DNA from: Nocardioides exalbidus | GTDB lineage: Bacteria > Actinomycetota > Actinomycetes > Propionibacteriales > Nocardioidaceae | Direction of reading: 5' to 3' | Length of the DNA stretch: 64,000 nt | Assembly (NCBI RefSeq): GCF_900105585.1 | Contig: NZ_FNRT01000002.1 | Span: forward strand, 4,030,001-4,094,000 | Shown here: piece by piece, positions 27,201 through 38,012 of the stretch | Position numbering within the stretch: the stretch's first letter is position 1 | Layout of the letters: every line of letters begins with the position of its first letter | Translations under genes and position numbers: made by a program | The notes under the pieces: model-generated | What the model was told of the DNA's origin: nothing | Seen by the model: the letters and a program-made list of their open reading frames with translations, nothing else | Database searches by the model: none

Positions 27201-29180
27201 TCAGTCCTCCAGGATCTCGCCGGTCGCAGTGTTGACGGTGGGCTCGGTGGCAGCAGTCTTGCGGGTCGCGTCTGCCTTCGCGACCGCGTCCTTGATCGCC
27301 GTGGCCGTGCGCGGGCCGATGCCGGGGACGAGCGCGATCGCCTCGGGCTCCGCCTCCCGCAGCTTCTTGAGCGAGCCGAAGTGCTTGAGCAGCGTCTTGC
27401 GCCGCACCTCGCCGAGGCCGGGCACGTCGTCGAGCATGCTCTCGACCATCGACTTCGAGCGCCGGCTGCGGTGGTGGTTGATCGCGAAGCGGTGGGCCTC
27501 GTCGCGGATGCGCTGGAGGAGGTAGAGGCCCTCGCTCGTGCGGGCCATGATCACCGGGTCCTCCTCCCCCGGCAGCCACACCTCCTCGAGCCGCTTGGCC
27601 AGCCCGCAGACCGGGATGTCGGCGACTCCCAGCTCGGCCATCGCCTGCTGGGCGGCCGCCACCTGGGGCGGTCCGCCGTCGACGACGACCAGCGCTGGGG
27701 CGTACGCGAACTTGCGGGGGCGGCCGGTCTCCGGATCGACGAGCATCGGACCGGAGTCGGTGGCGACGGTCTCGCTGCGGGCCTGCTCGTCGAGCAGCCG
27801 CTTGAAGCGACGGGTGATGACCTCGTGCATCGACGCGACGTCGTTCTGCCCGTCGACGCCCTTGATCACGAAGCGCCGGTACTCCGACTTGCGGGACAGG
27901 CCGTCCTCGAAGACGACCATCGACGCGACGACCTCGGTGCCCTGGAGGTTGGACACGTCGTAGCACTCGATGCGCAGCGGCACCTCGTCGAGCGAGAGCG
28001 CCTGCTGGATCTCCTCAAGCGCGCGGTTGCGGGTGGTGAGGTCGCTGGCGCGCTTGGTCTTGTGGAGCGCGAGGGCCTGGCCGGCGTTGGTCGCGACGGT
28101 CTGCTGGAGGTCGCGCTTGTCGCCGCGCTGCGGGACCCGGATGGCGACCTTGCTGCCGCGTCGCTCGGAGAGCAGGTCCTCGAGGACGTCGGCGTCCGGC
28201 GGCAGAGCCGGCACGAGCACCTCGCGCGGGATGGAGTCGCCTCCCTCGCCGCCGTAGAGCTGGAGGACGAAGTCCTGGACCAGGTCGGCGGTGCCGCCCT
28301 CGTCGGAGCGGTCGGCCACCCAGCCGCGCTGGCCGCGGATGCGGCCGCCCCGGACGTAGAAGATCTGCACCGCGACCTCGAGGGGGTCCTCCGCGAGCGC
28401 GATCACGTCGGCGTCGGTGCCGTCGCCCAGGACCACGGCCTGCTTCTCGAGCGCCTTGGTGAGCGCGCCGAGGTCGTCACGCAGCCGGGCGGCCTTCTCG
28501 AAGTCGAGCGCCTCCGAGGCGGCGTACATCTCCCTCTCGATGCGCCGGGTGAACGCGGCGGTGTTGCCGGCCATGAAGTCGCAGAAGTCGTCGACGATCT
28601 CGCGGTGCTGCTCGGGCGTGACGCTGCCGACGCACGGCGCCGAGCACTTGTCGATGTAGCCCAGCAGGCAGGGCCGGCCGATCTGCGCCGAGCGCTTGAA
28701 GACGCCGTTGCTGCACGAGCGCATCGGGAAGACGCGCAGCAGCAGGTCGACGGTCTCGCGGATCGCCCAGGCGTGGCTGTAGGGGCCGAAGTAGCGGGTG
28801 CCCTTGCGCTTGGCGCCACGACCGACCATCACGCGCGGGAACTCGTCACCCACGGTGACCGCGAGCCAGGGGTAGGACTTGTCGTCGCGGTACTTCACGT
28901 TGAAGCGCGGGTCGAACTCCTTGATCCAGCTGTACTCCAGCTGGAGCGCCTCGACCTCGGTGTCGACGACCGTCCACTCGACGCTCGCGCCGGTGGTGAC
29001 CATGGAGGCGGTGCGGGGGTGGAGGTTGCCGATGTCCTGGAAGTAGGACGACAGCCGCGAGCGCAGGCTCTTGGCCTTGCCGACGTAGATCACGCGGCCC
29101 TTGGCGTCGCGGAACCGGTAGACCCCGGGCTGGGTCGGGATCGACCCGGGAGCGGGTCGATAGGAGCTCGGTGATGCCAC
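27201..29180 (-). CDS. uvrC: UvrABC excinuclease subunit C
   Basis: Makes both incisions in nucleotide excision repair. The 659 aa comprise the GIY-YIG domain (PGVYRFRDAKGRVIYVGKAKSLRSRL split over 18-43), a Cys cluster (CLLGYIDKCSAPC), a UVR motif (ALDFEKAARLRDDL), the RNase-H-like domain, and a C-terminal helix-hairpin-helix pair (DVPGLGEVRRKTLL and LVPGIGPRTATAIK). GTG 29180 is the start. No PafBC or LexA element like those at uvrA/uvrB is visible upstream. Confidence 0.97.
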   Translation of the reverse strand: MASPSSYRPAPGSIPTQPGVYRFRDAKGRVIYVGKAKSLRSRLSSYFQDIGNLHPRTASMVTTGASVEWTVVDTEVEALQLEYSWIKEFDPRFNVKYRDDKSYPWLAVTVGDEFPRVMVGRGAKRKGTRYFGPYSHAWAIRETVDLLLRVFPMRSCSNGVFKRSAQIGRPCLLGYIDKCSAPCVGSVTPEQHREIVDDFCDFMAGNTAAFTRRIEREMYAASEALDFEKAARLRDDLGALTKALEKQAVVLGDGTDADVIALAEDPLEVAVQIFYVRGGRIRGQRGWVADRSDEGGTADLVQDFVLQLYGGEGGDSIPREVLVPALPPDADVLEDLLSERRGSKVAIRVPQRGDKRDLQQTVATNAGQALALHKTKRASDLTTRNRALEEIQQALSLDEVPLRIECYDVSNLQGTEVVASMVVFEDGLSRKSEYRRFVIKGVDGQNDVASMHEVITRRFKRLLDEQARSETVATDSGPMLVDPETGRPRKFAYAPALVVVDGGPPQVAAAQQAMAELGVADIPVCGLAKRLEEVWLPGEEDPVIMARTSEGLYLLQRIRDEAHRFAINHHRSRRSKSMVESMLDDVPGLGEVRRKTLLKHFGSLKKLREAEPEAIALVPGIGPRTATAIKDAVAKADATRKTAATEPTVNTATGEILED

Positions 29181-29212
29181 CCGCCAACCCTACGGGCGGC
29201 CCCCGACAGCGC

Positions 29213-31387
29213 TCACCTCACCGTGACCGGCTTCGACCTCACCGCGACCCTGGCGTAGCCGGACCGCTTGCCGGTCACCTTCACCACGACCTTCCTGCCA
29301 CGCATCGACCGCGTGAGCCGGAGCTTCTTCTTCGTCGCTCCCTTGACCGCCTTCTTCCCCACGAACCACTGGTACGTCAGCTTCGTGCCGGCGGTCCAGC
29401 CCTTCACCTTGGCCGTGACGGTCCTGCCGACCTTCGCCGTGCCGGAGACCCTCGGCTTGGTCGTGACGAGCCGGCCGGTGCCGATCTTCGCGGTCGAGGG
29501 AGAGCGCGCGTAGGTCGTGGTGACGAAGCCGGCGGCGCGCGGGAACTCCGAGACCTGGATGGTCGCACCGTGGTCACGGGAGGTCAGCCGGTAGGTGCTG
29601 GCCGTGGCACCCGGGATGACCGTCCCGTTGCGCGACCACTGGTAGACCGGCGCGAGGTCGGCGGGCCGCTGGCCGTAGTAGTCGACCCAGCCGATGCCGG
29701 TCGCGGTCAGCGTCTGGCCGACGCGGGTGTCGCCCGAGATCACCGGGTAGCGCTGGGTGCCCACGGCCGACCAGGTCGCGGCGGCCACCGGCTGCGAGGC
29801 GGTGACGGTCGACGGCGTGCGCCCAGCGGCGTACGCCGTCGCGGTGACGCCGAGCACGCCGCCGGCCATCGCGGTGGTCGGCCGGAACCTGGTGTCGTCG
29901 GCGCCCGGGATCGGCTGGCCGTTGAAGGTCCACTGGTAGCGGTAGCGCACCGGCGTCGGGCTGAAGCCGGTCGCGGTGGCGTAGACGTCGCGCTGCGCGG
30001 TGGGCGCACTCATCGTCACCGATCCGCCGGCGAAGCTCCCGGACGCGGGGGCGATGGCGACCTGGGCGGCGTTGGCCGCGGTGGCGGTCACGGTGACCCG
30101 TCCGCTCGTCCACTGCTCACCGGCCTGGAGCGATCCGTCGCCACCGGTCAGCAGGAAGGCGCCACTGGTCGCGTTCTCCCGCTCCACCACCAGGCCGGGG
30201 GTGTAGGTCTGGCCGTAGGCCGTCGTGTAGTTGCAGGACGCCGCGTAGCAGGTCCCGGCGTCGTTGCCGGTGGCGTTGCGGTGGTCCACGAAGTAGCGGG
30301 CGCCGTCGTCGGGGTTGATGAAGGAGATGCTGCGGAGGCCGCTGGTGGCGGTCCGCGGCTGGAGGGTCTGCGGCCCGATCCCGCTCGAGGCGTCGACCAC
30401 CTCGCCGGCCGCGACGATGCCCTGCTCCCAGCGGTAGACGGTGCCGAGGACCGGTGTCCTCCAGGTGCCGTCGTCGGCGCCCATCACCTCGTAGACGTCG
30501 CCGTACTCGGCCGTGGCGTTGTTGGCGTGCTCGAGCGAGAGGTTGTGGCCCCACTCGTGGTTGAGGGTCGACAGCGTCTCGGCGGGCGACTGCGTCGCCA
30601 CGATCCCCGGGCCACCGCTCGCGAAGGACGTGCCGAGCCGGGCGCGACCCGTGGTGGACCCGCCGCACCCGTCGGGGATCATCACGAGGAGGTGGTTCGG
30701 GGACGTGCCGGAGAAGTCGACACCGGGGAACGCCTTGGCGCCGATGTTGGCGACGACGGGGGCGAACTCGGCGCCGCCGTTGCCCAGGCCGCAGGTCGCC
30801 GAGGCCACGTCGGAGGCCACCGGCACCACGCCGCCGACGGTGTTCCAGGCCGGGATCTGGCCGCCGGACTCGCGCACCCAGTACTGCTGGGAGGCCGCGA
30901 CCGTCGAGAGGATCTGCGCGTCGGTCATCCCGAAGGAGCCGCTGAAGTTGGTCACCCTGGCGACGTAGGTCGCGTGCGTGGTCGGGCCCGGTGCCGGCCC
31001 CTCGGCGACCGTGCTCGCGTCGACGACCTCGAGCGGGGTGCGCGCGGTCGCTGCGGCGCGCAGCGCGTCGGCGCGGGCGCGACCGACGAGGGTCGCGGCG
31101 GTGCCGCCGGGGAGCTCGAGCGTGCCGGTGAACGACGAGAGCGGCTCGGCCTCGAAGCCGTCGGCGAGCTCGACGCTCAGCCCGGAGGGCAGCAGGAGCG
31201 AGTAGCGGTCGCGGTCACCCTCGCCCTGCAGCACCTGGACCGTGCCCGTGACCTCGACCGTCGTGCCGGTGGTGTGGCCGGGTGTGCGGCCGGTTGCGGC
31301 GCCCCCGGCGGACGGGGCGAGCAGCCCCGCCGAGAGTGCGGCGACCGCGACGACCGCGACGCGTGCCCGAACGGCCCGGACCGACAT
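29213..31387 (-). CDS. Secreted zinc metalloprotease with C-terminal repeats
   Basis: Exported protein of 724 aa. A signal peptide (1-30, cut near GGAA) is followed by a propeptide-like region, then a zincin domain with HEWGHNLSLEH (277-287) and a downstream Met-turn VMGADD (Met302), the metzincin pattern. The C-terminal third has two or three beta-sandwich-like repeats (YRYQWTFNGQPIPGA, YQWSRNGTVIPGA, YQWFVGKKAVKGA) ending in a basic tail. A GGGGGAG ribosome site precedes ATG 31387. Substrate unknown. Confidence 0.88.
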   Translation of the reverse strand: MSVRAVRARVAVVAVAALSAGLLAPSAGGAATGRTPGHTTGTTVEVTGTVQVLQGEGDRDRYSLLLPSGLSVELADGFEAEPLSSFTGTLELPGGTAATLVGRARADALRAAATARTPLEVVDASTVAEGPAPGPTTHATYVARVTNFSGSFGMTDAQILSTVAASQQYWVRESGGQIPAWNTVGGVVPVASDVASATCGLGNGGAEFAPVVANIGAKAFPGVDFSGTSPNHLLVMIPDGCGGSTTGRARLGTSFASGGPGIVATQSPAETLSTLNHEWGHNLSLEHANNATAEYGDVYEVMGADDGTWRTPVLGTVYRWEQGIVAAGEVVDASSGIGPQTLQPRTATSGLRSISFINPDDGARYFVDHRNATGNDAGTCYAASCNYTTAYGQTYTPGLVVERENATSGAFLLTGGDGSLQAGEQWTSGRVTVTATAANAAQVAIAPASGSFAGGSVTMSAPTAQRDVYATATGFSPTPVRYRYQWTFNGQPIPGADDTRFRPTTAMAGGVLGVTATAYAAGRTPSTVTASQPVAAATWSAVGTQRYPVISGDTRVGQTLTATGIGWVDYYGQRPADLAPVYQWSRNGTVIPGATASTYRLTSRDHGATIQVSEFPRAAGFVTTTYARSPSTAKIGTGRLVTTKPRVSGTAKVGRTVTAKVKGWTAGTKLTYQWFVGKKAVKGATKKKLRLTRSMRGRKVVVKVTGKRSGYARVAVRSKPVTVR

Positions 31388-31528
31388 GTGGTGCTCCCCC
31401 TGCGCATGCCCCCGGCCGGGGCGTCCGTGGAGGATTCTCGCCCATCTCGAGGACCCGAGGTGGCGATTCCGCGGTCCCCGGAACCGGGGACCGCGGACGG
31501 GTCCGTCGGGGCGGTCAGGCGCCGGTGG

Positions 31529-31993
31529 TCAGGCGCGGGTGATCGAGTCCCCGTCGACGGTGATCGCGACCGACTCGAGAGCCGTGGTGGCCGGGCCCGA
31601 GGTCGGCGATCCGTCCTCCAGCGAGAACATGCTCATGTGGCACGGGCACGGGATCTGGCCGTCCGTGCTCGACTCGACGAGGCAGCCCTGGTGGGTGCAC
31701 ACGGCCGAGAACGCCTTGAAGTCGCCCTCGGTCGGCTGCGTCACGACGACCTTGGCGGCCGACACCACGAAGCAGCCCCCGACCGGCACGTCGGCAGCGG
31801 AGGCGAGCGCGTCGCCGCCGCCCGAGCCCGACGACTCGCTGGCGCTCGGCTCGCTCGTGGCGTCGCTGGGGCTGGCCGTCGACGGGTCGGTGGCGGAGTC
31901 GGTCTCGTCGGAGCCGCACGCGGCCAGGACGGGTACGCCGACCGCGACTGCGGCGGTGCCGGACAGGGCGCGTCGTCTGTTGATCGTCGTCAT
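31529..31993 (-). CDS. Rieske [2Fe-2S] lipoprotein, Tat-exported
   Basis: 154-aa precursor with an RRRAL twin-arginine-like start, hydrophobic core and lipobox VLAAC (Cys26), then a Ser/Thr/Asp-rich spacer (27-60). The Rieske fold carries Cys99-T-His101, Cys104, and Cys116-P-Cys118-His119, i.e. both cluster-ligand pairs plus the two disulfide cysteines. It is probably an extracytoplasmic electron carrier. ATG 31993 is chosen because the signal follows it. It is on the same strand as uvrA, 62 nt downstream. Confidence 0.9.
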   Translation of the reverse strand: MTTINRRRALSGTAAVAVGVPVLAACGSDETDSATDPSTASPSDATSEPSASESSGSGGGDALASAADVPVGGCFVVSAAKVVVTQPTEGDFKAFSAVCTHQGCLVESSTDGQIPCPCHMSMFSLEDGSPTSGPATTALESVAITVDGDSITRA

Positions 31994-32055
31994 GCGGCGA
32001 CAGTAGCCAGCGAGCCTGTGAGGAGTCTGTGACGGAGGTTTCCGCCGTGTGACGA

Positions 32056-35145
<3,090 letters not shown>

Positions 35146-35175
35146 TGTGGTCCTCTGTCTGGCTGCTTGTCGGAG

Positions 35176-35191
35176 TCGAACACATGTTCGT
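35176..35191. promoter_or_regulatory. LexA/SOS box upstream of uvrA
   Basis: TCGAACACATGTTCGT has arms CGAACA and TGTTCG and matches the actinobacterial LexA box (TCGAAC-N4-GTTCGA) with one end mismatch. It lies 31 bp upstream of the uvrA GTG at 35145 and downstream of the PafBC-type promoter. Confidence 0.8.
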
Positions 35192-35229
35192 CTCGGTCGT
35201 GCGCCGAGGTCAAGGCGACGCACCGTCCA

Positions 35230-35259
35230 ACCCTCTCACGCAGCACCGACAGTGGGTCC
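35230..35259 (-). promoter_or_regulatory. PafBC-type (RecA-independent) DNA-damage promoter of uvrA
   Basis: The minus strand reads TGTCGGTG, 8 nt, GAGGGT, 6 nt, GTG (35223). TGTCRGTG-N8-TANNNT is the established RecA-NDp element. The -10 is weak here (GAGGGT), but the 16 bp GGACCCACTGTCGGTG are identical to the uvrB promoter at 63351-63366. Confidence 0.7.
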
Positions 35260-35317
35260 ATCGATCACCCGCGCGGGTGGACACCGGAGGGATGGTGCGT
35301 GGTGGCACGATGACCTC

Positions 35318-36031
35318 GTGACCCACGACACGGGCGCTCCGCCCGAGCTCATCACCAGCTTGATCCCAGTGGCCGACCGGTCGCTCGTGCGCACGGTCGA
35401 CGCCCTCTCGGACTCCCAGTATGCGGAGGCGTCGCAACTGCCCGGCTGGACACGCGCGCACGTCGTCGCGCACGTGACCCTCAACGCCGAGGCGCTCGCC
35501 GGGGTCCTGCACGGCGCCCACCTCGGCGAGGCGTCGACGATGTACGCCTCGAACGAGTCCCGCGACGCCGACATCGAGGCGCTCGCCGCGGCCGGCCCGA
35601 CCGAGGTGCGCGACCGCTTCCTCGCCGCGACGAGCAGGTTCGCCGACGCGCTCGCGGCGATGCACGAGGGCGACTGGGCGGGCCGCTTCGAGCGCACGCC
35701 GGGCGGTCGCGAGAACCCGGTCGCCGCGATCCCGCTGATGCGGCTCCGCGAGGTCGAGATCCACCACGCCGACCTCGACGCCGGCTACACCGCGGCCGAC
35801 TGGCCGGACGGGTTCCGCCGGGTGCTGCTCGACTCGCTGCGGAGCTTCCCGTCCCCGCCCTTCGAGGCCCGTCCGACCGACCTCGACGGCACGTGGTCCT
35901 ACGGTGAGGGCGACGGTGGCCCCGTCGTCACCGGTACGTCGGCCGCGATCGGCTGGTGGCTCACCGGCCGCGGCTCGGGCGAGGGCGTCACATCCAGCAC
36001 GGACGAGCTCCCGGAGGTGGAGGCATGGTGA
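35318..36031 (+). CDS. Maleylpyruvate isomerase family, mycothiol-dependent (DinB-like)
   Basis: 237-aa protein of the MDMPI/DinB four-helix family, metal-binding enzymes that act on mycothiol. Typical points are LPGWTRAHVVAHVTLNAEAL near residues 41-60 and LREVEIHHADLDAGY with the later histidines. GTG 35318 is chosen because conserved sequence starts right after it; CACGAT 6 nt before may serve as a -10. It overlaps the following MBL gene by 7 bp. The actual substrate is not known. Confidence 0.85.
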   Translation: MTHDTGAPPELITSLIPVADRSLVRTVDALSDSQYAEASQLPGWTRAHVVAHVTLNAEALAGVLHGAHLGEASTMYASNESRDADIEALAAAGPTEVRDRFLAATSRFADALAAMHEGDWAGRFERTPGGRENPVAAIPLMRLREVEIHHADLDAGYTAADWPDGFRRVLLDSLRSFPSPPFEARPTDLDGTWSYGEGDGGPVVTGTSAAIGWWLTGRGSGEGVTSSTDELPEVEAW

Positions 36032-36726
36032 ACGACGGCGACGCGAGCACGTACACGGGACGGGTCTCCCCCGGCGGCACACCCGACGTGCAGACCCTCG
36101 GCTGCCTGAGCGTCACGAAGGTCGCGGTCGACGAGAAGATGTCGAACAACTGCTACCTGCTGCGCTGCGCCGAGACCGGCGACCTCGTCCTCATCGACGC
36201 CGCCGCCGAGCCGTCCCGGCTGCTCGAGCTCATCGGCGACGGCCCGCTCACGGCCGTCGTGACCACCCACCAGCACTGGGACCACCACCGCGCGCTCGCC
36301 GCGGTGACGTCCGCGCACCCCGGTGCCGTCGTCGTCGCCGGGGCGCCCGACGCCGACGCGATCGAGGAGCAGACCGGCGTCACCGTCGGCCGCCGCGTCG
36401 GCGAGGGCGACACCGTCGCCGTCGGCGCGTGCCAGCTCGAGGTCGTCCCGATCGCCGGCCACACACGCGGCTCGATCGCGCTGCTGGTGGACGACGCGAA
36501 GGTCTCCGACCACCCGCACCTGTTCACCGGCGACTCGCTCTTCCCCGGCGGCGTCGGTGGCACGTTCGGCGACGACGCCGCCTTCGCGCAGCTGATCGGA
36601 GACGTGGAGACCAAGGTGTTCGGCCGGCTCCCCGACGAGACGCGCTTCTACCCCGGCCACGGCGACGACGGCGTGCTCGGCGACGAGCGTCCCCACCTCG
36701 CGGAGTGGCGCGAGCGCGGCTGGTAG
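36025..36726 (+). CDS. MBL-fold metallo-hydrolase (glyoxalase II-like)
   Basis: 233-aa metallo-beta-lactamase-fold hydrolase. Metal ligands are visible: THQHWDHH (HxHxDH), IAGHTRGS, FTGDSLFPGG and YPGHGDD. ATG 36025 follows GGTGGAGG and overlaps the previous gene, so it is coupled to the mycothiol-family gene. The context suggests hydrolysis of a mycothiol thioester, but this is inference. A second start (GTG 36028) is one codon later. Confidence 0.88.
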   Translation: MVNDGDASTYTGRVSPGGTPDVQTLGCLSVTKVAVDEKMSNNCYLLRCAETGDLVLIDAAAEPSRLLELIGDGPLTAVVTTHQHWDHHRALAAVTSAHPGAVVVAGAPDADAIEEQTGVTVGRRVGEGDTVAVGACQLEVVPIAGHTRGSIALLVDDAKVSDHPHLFTGDSLFPGGVGGTFGDDAAFAQLIGDVETKVFGRLPDETRFYPGHGDDGVLGDERPHLAEWRERGW

Positions 36727-36761
36727 GCCACGCGTCATCGCCGCCGTGGCAGGCTTGAGGA

Positions 36762-37442
36762 ATGAGCACGCGTGAGCTGACCCTGGCCGACTTCGAGCAG
36801 ACCGTGAGCGGCGAGGGCATCGTCCTGGTCGACTTCTGGGCCGCCTGGTGCGGCCCGTGCCGTCAGTTCGCGCCGGTCTTCGAGAAGGCGTCGGAGGACA
36901 ACCCCGACATCGTCTTCGGCAAGGTCGACACCGAGGCCGAGCAGCAGCTCGCCCAGATGGCCGCGATCACCTCCATCCCGACGCTGATGCTGTTCCGCGA
37001 CGGCGTGCTGCTCTTCAACCAGGCCGGTGCGCTGCCGCCGCAGGCGCTCACCGGCGTGATCGAGCAGGCGCGGGAGCTCGACATGGACGCCGTGCGTCAG
37101 GAGGTGAAGGCCGCCCAGGAGGCCGCCGCCAACGGCCCGCAGGACGAGGTCGGTCTCGACGAGTTCGCCGCCGCGCACAGCCAGGGCGCCTACGTCGTCG
37201 ACGTGCGCGAGGCCGACGAGGTCGCCGGCGGGCGCGTGCCCGGCGCGGTCCACATCCCGATGAACGACGTGCCGGCGCGCATCGCCGAGCTCCCGCAGGA
37301 CCAGCCCGTGTTCGTGATCTGCCAGTCCGGCGGCCGCAGCCGCCAGGTGGTCGACCACCTCCGCGCCCAGGGCGTCCCCGCGATCAACGTGGCCGGCGGC
37401 ACCGGCGGCTGGGCGCAGCGCGGCTGGCCGCTCGAGGGCTGA
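36762..37442 (+). CDS. Thioredoxin-rhodanese fusion protein
   Basis: 226-aa two-domain cytoplasmic protein. Residues 1-110 are a thioredoxin domain with CGPC at 30-33 and cis-proline SIPT (71-74); residues 128-226 are a rhodanese domain with active-site Cys187 in ICQSGGRS. A helical linker (105-127) joins them. Both active sites are intact, so it probably reduces or transfers persulfide sulfur. ATG 36762 is preceded by GAGGA. Confidence 0.9.
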   Translation: MSTRELTLADFEQTVSGEGIVLVDFWAAWCGPCRQFAPVFEKASEDNPDIVFGKVDTEAEQQLAQMAAITSIPTLMLFRDGVLLFNQAGALPPQALTGVIEQARELDMDAVRQEVKAAQEAAANGPQDEVGLDEFAAAHSQGAYVVDVREADEVAGGRVPGAVHIPMNDVPARIAELPQDQPVFVICQSGGRSRQVVDHLRAQGVPAINVAGGTGGWAQRGWPLEG

Positions 37443-37445
37443 GCC

Positions 37446-38012
37446 TCACAGCATCCGGCGGAGGATCCTCGGCCGGAGAATGGTGGACAGGTGCGCCGCC
37501 AGCGCGGCGAAGAACGCGAGGTGGGCGCCGACGTGCAGCGGCAGCCAGTGGTCGTCGCCGGTGCCGACCAGCACGATCCCGCTGACGGGTACGACGACGA
37601 GCAGGGCGAGCAGCGCCCGCTCGGTCCAGTGGACGAGGGTCCGGTCGGCCGCCGAGAGGTGTTCCGACCACGGTGGCAGGCCGGCGTACCGGCGCCACAG
37701 CGGTCGCACGGCCCCGAGCGCGAGCACCACGAGCCCGAGGAGCAGGTGCACCTCGGCGAGGTCGAACCCGCCACCGAGCAGGTCGTAGCCGTCGGCACGG
37801 GCCTCGCAGGCGTCCTCGAGCCGGTCGAGCCGGTCCTCGAAGGCGTCCGAGGTGTCGCCGCCGCTGCGGTCCTCCCCCGGCGGGTCGCAGTCGTCGTCGA
37901 GGTCCAGGGCGTAGCCGACGGCGAACTGGGCCGCGAGCGCCCCGACGCTCAGCCAGTGCAGGACCTTCTGCGACGTGCGGTAGCCACGCGGCGGTGCGTC
38001 GAGGTCGGCCAT
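37446..38012 (-). CDS. Cytochrome b561-type membrane protein
   Basis: 188-aa protein with four hydrophobic helices and a histidine in each likely heme-ligand place: KVLHWLSVG, AEVHLLLGL, RTLVHWTER and PLHVGAHLAFF. A long charged loop (about 40-80) separates helices 1 and 2. It fits the Ni,Fe-hydrogenase/cytochrome b561 family that carries electrons across membranes. ATG 38012 shares a base with the ABC-F stop (TGATG); GTG 38015 would give a GTGA junction instead. Confidence 0.8.
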   Translation of the reverse strand: MADLDAPPRGYRTSQKVLHWLSVGALAAQFAVGYALDLDDDCDPPGEDRSGGDTSDAFEDRLDRLEDACEARADGYDLLGGGFDLAEVHLLLGLVVLALGAVRPLWRRYAGLPPWSEHLSAADRTLVHWTERALLALLVVVPVSGIVLVGTGDDHWLPLHVGAHLAFFAALAAHLSTILRPRILRRML

